From contig BFEA01000803.1 in the NCBI GenBank assembly GCA_003427395.1, positions 464,643 through 487,025 of the forward strand: a stretch of DNA of 22,383 nucleotides, given 5' to 3'. This document shows positions 17,165-22,383 of the stretch, one piece after another (positions within the stretch are counted from its first letter, which is position 1; each line of letters starts with the position of its first letter). Below the pieces are notes generated by a model, which saw only the letters and a program-made list of their open reading frames with translations, made no database searches and was not told the origin of the DNA. The DNA is from Chara braunii. Taxonomy: Eukaryota; Streptophyta; Charophyceae; Charales; Characeae. The position numbers were made by a program, and so were the translations under genes.

Positions 17165-18975
17165 ACGAGCTCCTTGAGAAGGGTTGGATCAGGCCCAGTT
17201 CGTCTCCTTTTGAAGCACCAGTTTTGTTCGTCCCCAAGAAGGAAGGAGAGTTGCGGATGTGCATAGACTGTAGGGGGTTAAATGCGATTACGGTGAAGAA
17301 TGTTGAGCCGCTGCCCAGGATAGACGATCTCCTAGATCGGGTGCAGGATTGCAAGTATTTTTCAAAGATTGATTTGAAGTCCGGTTATCATCAGATAGAG
17401 GTCCAGCCTGATGGTCAGTACAAGACTACGTTCCAGACTCGTTATGGGCATTATGAGTTTATAGTGATGCCCTTTGGACTAACCAATGCGCCAGCTACAT
17501 TTCAGCGTTGTATGAATGATCTGTTCATACTGTGGTTAGATAAGTTTGTAGTAGTCTATTTAGATGATATATTAGTATTCAGCAGGACCCTCCAAGAACA
17601 TCAGGGTCATTTGAGGCAGGTCTTGGAGAAGCTAAGAGAGGCTAACTTCAAGATCAACCCAAAGAAGTGCGAGTGGGCCAAGACACAAGTTTTGTACTTG
17701 GGCCACGTGTTGGACGGAGATGGCATTAAGCCAGAGGACAGCAAGATAGCGGCAATTAGAGACTGGCCGACGCCCCGCACGTTGACTGAATTGCGGTCGT
17801 TCCTAGGCCTAGCTAACTACTATAGGAAGTTCGTGAGGAACTTCTCTACTATCGTCGCTCCTTTGCGCAGGTTGCTTAAGAAAGAGGCAATCTGGCAATG
17901 GGATAAAGACTGTACGTCTGCGCTAAAGAAACTGAAGCTCGCGTTAATAGAGTATCCTGTCCTCAAAGTCGCAGATCCGTCCTTGCCATTTGTCGTCACC
18001 ACGGACGCAAGTCAGTATGGTATAGGCGCCGTGTTGCAGCAAGACGACGGCAATGGCTATAGACCCGTAGAGTTCATGTCAGCAAGGATGCCCTCAGAGA
18101 AGGTAGCCACCTCGACGTACGAGAGAGAACTCTACGCTCTCAGGCAGGCCTTAGAGCACTGGAAGCATTACCTACTTGGGAGGCACTTCAAAGTATACTC
18201 AGACCACGAAACGCTTAGATGGTTAAAGACCCAGACCAAAATGACACCTAAGTTGACTAGGTGGGCCGCGAAGATAGACCAATATGACTTCGAGCTCAAG
18301 CCAGTAAAGGGCAAGTACAACGTAGTTGCGGATGCTCTGAGTAGGAGATCAGACTACTTTGGAGCTATAGTGCACTATCTAGATATAGGGAAGGATCTGC
18401 AAGAGAAAATTAGACAGGCGTATCCGCAGGACCCTATCTATAGCGACCTCCTCAAGAGAGTTGAGGAGGCCCCTGAGACCGAACCACACTACCGCACTAC
18501 AGAAGGATTATTGTTTGAGAAGACTAATGTAGTAGATCGGCTGTGCATTCCCAACAGTGAGGAGATCCGTAGTCTGATCCTAGGGGAATGCCACGACAGA
18601 GAGGGACACTTTGGTTGGCAAAGAACTTTAGCCAATCTGATGCGTGCATATACCTGGCTAGGAATGAAAGCTGACTACATAGAGTATGTTCGCAGTTGCA
18701 AAGTTTGCCAGAGGAACAAGACCACTACGCGTGCCCCTCTAGGTCTTCTCAGACCCTTGCCTATCCCAGACCAACCTGGAGATTCAGTCTCCATTGACTT
18801 TATGGATGTCGGTGTCAAGAGTAGGCACGGCAAGAGCCAAGTCATGGTCATAGTTGACAGATTTAGTAAGTATGCTGTTTTTGTTCCTTCGCCTGCAGAG
18901 GCACGCACAGAATTAGTCATTCATAAGTTTTTTTATCATTGGATTAGTGATCACGGGGTTCCGCTGTCTAGTTAG
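17165..18975 (+). pseudogene. Element B reverse transcriptase, RNase H and integrase N-half
   Basis: A long intact frame; 583 codons count from a TTG at 17224, but the frame is open from about 17160. RT: MCIDCRGLNAI, SKIDLKSGYHQ (aspartate 50), MPFGLTNAP and YLDD (112-115). RNase H: TTDASQYGIGAVL (aspartate 261), YERELYALRQAL (glutamate 302), YSDHETLRWL (aspartate 327). Integrase: zinc finger H457, H462, C492, C495, and first catalytic aspartate 525 in SIDFMDV. All visible catalytic residues are present. The frame closes in the integrase core (HGVPLSS, TAG at 18973) where a deletion of two bases appears to have occurred. Confidence 0.95.
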
Positions 18976-19882
18976 TGATAGAGACACCAGATTCACGAGT
19001 CAGAACTGGCAGGAAGTCATGAGAGTCTATGGATCAAAGTTGCTGATGTCATCTGGCCGTCATCCGGAGACTAACGGTCAGACAGAACAGATGAACAAGA
19101 TCCTGCAACAAGTTCTGCGCATGTATATTAGACCGGATCAAGTCAATTGGGACGAGATGTTGCCCAAGGTAGCCAGCGCATACAATAACAGCGTGCATTT
19201 GTCTACCTGTCGCACTCCCAACGAGTTGCACACGTCCTTTAGACCCCGCAGACCGTTTGAGGGACTTACCGGGGATCAGATTCACAGGCTACCGCCCGGG
19301 ACCAGGGAGTTCGCGATACAGCACGAGAGAGAGCTAGCAACTGTTGTTGAAAACCTCAGAAAAGCCCAGCACCGCATGATAGAACAGGCTAATAAGCACC
19401 GTCGCCCATCGCAGTTTCAGGTAGGCGACCTGGTCTGGGTCAAGTCTAAAGAGTTTGCGCCTGAGGAGAACATCTCGCAGAAGTTACTGCCTGCATACAG
19501 AGGACCGTGGCCGGTTCTAGAGGTCAAGGGCGGAGAGGATGGACCGTCCTACACTATAGAAATTCCAGCACACCTCCACACCTACCCGGTGTTCCATGCT
19601 TCAAAGTTGTTGTCGTGTGTCACAAGTCAACAGTTCCCTTCAAGAAGATCCACGATCCCTCCGGATATGGATGGGAGATATGACATTGACGGCATTGTAG
19701 ATGAAGATGTGTTTAGGACAGGAGGTAGAGGTCGTCCACAGAAACAGTATAAGGTCCGATTTGCTTATCAGGAACCGGAAGACGACCGCTGGTTTACTAG
19801 AACAGAAGTTCTAGAAACAGCTCCCGACATAGTTAGAGCCTATGAGCGTGATAAGAAGGGTAAAGGTCCTGCCTTGGACTAA
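18947..19882 (+). pseudogene. Element B integrase C-half with chromodomain-like tail
   Basis: True homology begins at LVSDRDTRF (second catalytic aspartate, residue 11); the residues before it are out-of-frame overlap. The catalytic glutamate is residue 47 (TNGQTEQMNK), 36 positions on, giving DD35E spacing. Then come ASAYNNSVHLS, a GPY/F-type stretch (SQKLLPAYRGPWPVLEV), VFHASKLLS and a chromodomain-like end (MDGRYDIDGIVDEDVF, QYKVRFAYQEPEDDRWFTR). The ORF stops at 19882, 25 bp before the PPT. Only a 2-nt deletion near 18970 separates this from the upstream Pol frame. Confidence 0.92.
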
Positions 19883-19907
19883 GATATTCTCAGAAGACCT
19901 CGAATTT

Positions 19908-19920
19908 AGGACGGCGGGAG
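19908..19920 (+). other. Polypurine tract of element B
   Basis: AGGACGGCGGGAG abuts the 3' LTR start TGAAACGG. It is purine-rich with two C interruptions, in the position of the plus-strand primer. Confidence 0.75.
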
Positions 19921-20776
19921 TGAAACGGTTTTCACCTTTTTGGAGTAACAGATGCAGATCCCAGGGCTCGATCCCTAGTCCTTACCCCACCGTGTACAGT
20001 ACCTTTGTAGACCCCGAGAGTTGAACCTGTGACCTGTGTACTACTAAGTAACTTGTAGGCTGTCAGAGGTCCGTAGGTCGTAGGGGTTCGATCTGTAGGT
20101 CTGTCGCGTAGAAGTCTTAGTGAAGTCTAGAAGCCTTAGCTGTAGCCTTCTAGAAGGTCGGCAAGTGGGCAAGTGGTGAGTCAAGTGGTGGACTAACTGC
20201 AGAGCGATTGCAGTACGACCTCAGTAGGTTAGCAGTCAGTGTCGAAGCAGTCAGCGGTAAGGTCCAGTCAGTCCCAGTCCGGTCCAGCAAGTACCATAAG
20301 GGACTGTGAGCACCATGGGCCAATGGAAAAGGGCAGACCAACGAGCTTCAGAAGTATAAATCAAGAGGCAGTGCCCAGTCATTCATTCATTCCTGTGTGA
20401 GCCATGCGGAATCGCTGCCACAGCGACTTGTGCAAGGAGGTCTGCAGTGAGCCCGAAGCTGAAGTGGTCGAGAGAGAAGGAGCGTAGCATAGCGATAGGG
20501 TAGTTGCGGCCATAGCCGCCATAGCTAGAGTTAGTGTGTGTAGTGTGTGTAGTGTGTGTGTGTATGTGTGAGTGCAGAGTAACGCGTGTGGGATATCCAG
20601 GGTGATCTGGTGTATGCGAACAGAGAGTTGTTTGGGCGCTGAGTCGCCATAGCCATTGAAAGTGAACTCGTATCTGGGTTGCCATATCTCTGAGTTCTGA
20701 GTGGGCGTATGTCGCCAGTTTGCTGCGTTACTGTTTGCATGCATGTAAAGTGTGAATGAGAGTGAGTCTGATTGCA
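19921..20776 (+). repeat. 3' LTR of element B
   Basis: This 856-bp LTR has the same ends as 10526-11362. It contains an extra segment AGAGGTCCGTAGGTC near 20066 and an extra TGTGTGTAG unit near 20545, and lacks one GGGCAAGTG unit. The TATA box is at 20355-20361. It is followed by GAAA (20777-20780), the right target-site duplication. Confidence 0.95.
20355..20361 (+). promoter_or_regulatory. TATA box of element B (3' LTR)
   Basis: TATAAAT in the same context as in the 5' LTR. In a 3' LTR it could drive readout transcription into the element A leader, antisense to A. Confidence 0.6.
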
Positions 20777-20780
20777 GAAA
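20777..20780. repeat. Target-site duplication GAAA, right copy (element B)
   Basis: It pairs with 10522-10525. A 5-bp duplication would require one mismatch (CGAAA against GAAAG). Confidence 0.75.
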
Positions 20781-21241
20781 GTACCAATGAGGAAAAAATA
20801 ATTTCGAACTTCGGGAAAAAAATATTTGGAACTACTCAGATGAGAGTATGCGCAGTTTGGAAAATGATATCTGCAAGAGGGATTTCCCGTACCGTTTTCA
20901 AAAAAACGAATTTCGGAAATTCAAAATAATATTCCGGATTTCCAAGTAACGGGAAATTGCAAAAGGAAATCGAAATTTTCCAAAAAAAAGATATAACGGA
21001 TTTCCAACAACGAAATTTTGAATTTTCAGAAGAAAAACGAAAACGGAAAATTCAGGTGTTGCGCTATTGCGATTTTCCACAACAGAAAACAAAATCCAAG
21101 AAAAGAAAAAAGAAATCGATTTTCGGCAGTTAGGTCAAAAATTGCGATTTTGGGGGCTAATTAGTGTGCTCTAATCAAGACTAATCAACTAATTAGTCCC
21201 CGCACACGTGTCAGATCAGGTTGTCCTGATTCACATGCGGT
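20777..21241 (-). other. Element A leader, PBS-proximal part
   Basis: About 465 bp without a gene, AT-rich and full of GAAATTTTC / TTTCGGAAAT-like words on both strands. It joins the PBS of element A to the gag-proximal leader at 10419-10525 and was split by element B. The 64-residue ORF on the minus strand (20898-21092) is low-complexity (FSVFVFLLKIQNF) and not supported as a gene. Confidence 0.75.
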
Positions 21242-21255
21242 GTTCCGATACCAAC
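21242..21255 (-). other. Primer-binding site of element A (tRNA-Met type)
   Basis: The minus strand reads GTTGGTATCGGAAC directly after the LTR end GCATGTATCA. It resembles the initiator tRNA-Met complement TGGTATCAGAGC with two mismatches. This fixes 21256-22383 as the 5' LTR of the minus-strand element. Confidence 0.8.
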
Positions 21256-21834
21256 TGATACATGCCCAGTTGGGCGATGTACATATATAGCCAAGGATCC
21301 GCAATGTGATGAAAAGGACTGAATGGACAATGCAGTGCTAGTAGAATCTCAACAAGCAGTGTACATCTTGATACATACAAGAATGGTGCTTTGTAGCGCA
21401 GTGGAAGACTTAGATAAAAGTCCTGACCTGACGGGGACTGACCTCCCTCACATAGTACAAGACAGCGTAGCGAAATGCTAGAATACCAATGACTAGCCCA
21501 ACCAATGTCGCAATGCAGACCCAACATACATCATCCTCATCACAGGGTGTGAAGGGGCCTGGCGCCACACACAGGAAGAATGCGCCAGGTCCAGACCATA
21601 CACAGACCAAGAGGAGGGGATCAGACAAAGAAGAGGGGGAAGATGGGAATGTCGTCAACACCAAGTCTTCGGTACAAGTCCCAGATAATCCCTCGTCAAA
21701 TGTCTGAAGCCCAATGTCGAGTCTGGATCTAAATGTCACCAATCCCGCTCTCTCTCGTAGTCTGCTGATGCAGTGAAGTCAGGTAGCGAGAGGGTCAGAG
21801 GGAGATGGTGGACTAAGAAGAGGAAGAAGAAGAA

Positions 21835-21930
<96 letters not shown>

Positions 21931-22383
21931 CATAAGCCAGGTACTAACCTGTGAAGATGGCGCTGTGCTGCAGGTACCTCGAAGACGAAGCTGGAGCCAT
22001 GGCACTGCAGGTAAGTCTCCCTGGCCTCCGCCCAATCTCTCTCTCTCTCCAGTACTACTCTACCTCCTACTACCGCCCAGCGCTGAAGACTACTGCGAAC
22101 GCTACTACTACTACTGCAGCGCTCCTCCAGAGTGCTGCTGCCGAATCCTACAGACTACCTGCTGCCTCCTGAACTGCAGGTGAAGTGCCTCGGAAGTCCC
22201 TATGAACTGTCTTGAAAACAGGCCCAAAATGGCCTGTGCTAAAACCCTGGTCTGGTGCCTGAGTGTGGCACACTGCGAAGCCACACGGGCCCTGCAGGGC
22301 CCGTCCCGGACATTCAGCCTAAAAGCCCAAAACTTAGGGCTTACAGGCCCCGTTCGTTTCAGCCTGGAAGCTGAAAAACGAGG
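21256..22383 (-). repeat. 5' LTR of element A (truncated by window edge)
   Basis: At least 1128 bp match the 3' LTR 1743-2966 in the same orientation. It carries a 76-bp segment (about 21517-21592) missing from the 3' LTR, and lacks 112 bp present there (equivalent to 2637-2748, including the TATA box; junction at 22208/22209). The U3 end lies outside the window. Confidence 0.92.
21835..21932. repeat. Compound (CT)10(CA)39 microsatellite in the 5' LTR
   Basis: A CT run (21835-21854) followed by CA repeats to 21932 with one A interruption near 21914. It occupies the same site as the pure CT run of the 3' LTR. Confidence 0.95.

Larger units (their letters stand above)
10526..20776 (+). mobile_element. 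Element B: full-length Ty3/gypsy retrotransposon inserted in element A
   Basis: The element is 10.25 kb on the plus strand: 5' LTR 10526-11362, PBS, leader, gag, PR, foreign insert, RT-RNase H-IN, chromodomain-like tail, PPT, 3' LTR 19921-20776, with GAAA duplicated on both sides. Comparing the LTRs by eye gives about 21 substitutions in about 830 aligned bases (about 2.5 %), plus four indels. The longest intact frames (583 and 311 codons) cover most of Pol. Stops and frameshifts in gag, PR, the RT start and IN make this copy non-autonomous. It lies antisense to element A, in A's 5' leader. Confidence 0.93.
1743..22383 (-). mobile_element. Element A: nested Ty3/gypsy retrotransposon (minus strand, 5' LTR runs off the window)
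   Basis: Read on the minus strand the order is 5' LTR (from beyond 22383 to 21256), PBS, leader, gag, protease-RT-RNase H-integrase with chromodomain-like tail, polypurine tract and 3' LTR (2966-1743). The order PR-RT-RH-IN places it in Metaviridae. The body is split by element B (10526-20776) and by solo LTR C (6596-8812). The LTR ends are TGTTACATGC and GCATGTATCA, a 10-bp inverted repeat with one mismatch. The coding region carries multiple stops and frameshifts, so this copy is dead. Over the first 260 bp the two LTRs differ at about 13 positions by eye (about 5 %). Confidence 0.9.

Noticed and set aside
21773-22183. 136-codon ORF with long Ser-Leu and Thr-His runs
   Set aside because: It is a translation of the CT/CA microsatellite in the 5' LTR.

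Overview
The window looks like intergenic, repeat-dense nuclear DNA of a green-lineage eukaryote. It holds no host gene that I can support, no rRNA or tRNA gene and no bacterial-style operon. Almost all of it is nested LTR retrotransposons of the Ty3/gypsy (Metaviridae) class, plus one LINE remnant. The style of the polyproteins resembles repeats I associate with the charophyte alga Chara braunii. That assignment comes from family familiarity, not from a search.

Layout. Positions 1-192 are the end of an old LTR of family B. Positions 193-1486 are the 3' end of a LINE (ORF2 C-terminus, 3' UTR, 18-base poly(A)). Positions 1487-1742 are a scrap of a third LTR family (C). From 1743 to beyond the right edge lies one long minus-strand Ty3 element, A. 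Its 3' LTR is 1743-2966, its pol remnant 3071-6591, its gag remnant 8813-10418, its leader 10419-10525 plus 20777-21255, its primer-binding site 21242-21255, and its 5' LTR starts at 21256 and runs off the window. Element A was invaded twice. A 2217-bp solo LTR of family C (6596-8812, flanked by TGGG) sits in the gag-protease linker. A complete plus-strand Ty3 element B (10526-20776, LTRs of 837 and 856 bp, flanked by GAAA) sits in A's 5' leader.

Element B carries 5' LTR, tRNA-Met-type PBS, a long leader with an internal 560-bp duplication and a phased array of TTGACC motifs, gag (coiled coil, capsid-like region, CCHC knuckle), protease, RT, RNase H, integrase with a chromodomain-like tail, polypurine tract and 3' LTR. 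Its genes are broken by several stops and frameshifts. Its LTRs differ by only about 2.5 % by eye, against roughly 5 % for the LTRs of A, which agrees with B having landed in A.

The most unusual item is a foreign segment of about 1 kb (roughly 15850-16885) between the protease and RT of element B. It encodes a piece that reads like the maturase domain X of a group II intron-encoded protein, followed 120 nt later by the first half of a group II domain V. Upstream it carries organelle-style palindromes, including a 33/35 inverted repeat. I read it as a fragment of an organellar (probably mitochondrial) group II intron captured inside a nuclear LTR retrotransposon.

Four isolated N bases (411, 2259, 12421, 13038) mark assembly joins. 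At least the one at 2259 is flanked by a duplicated sequence that is probably artificial.
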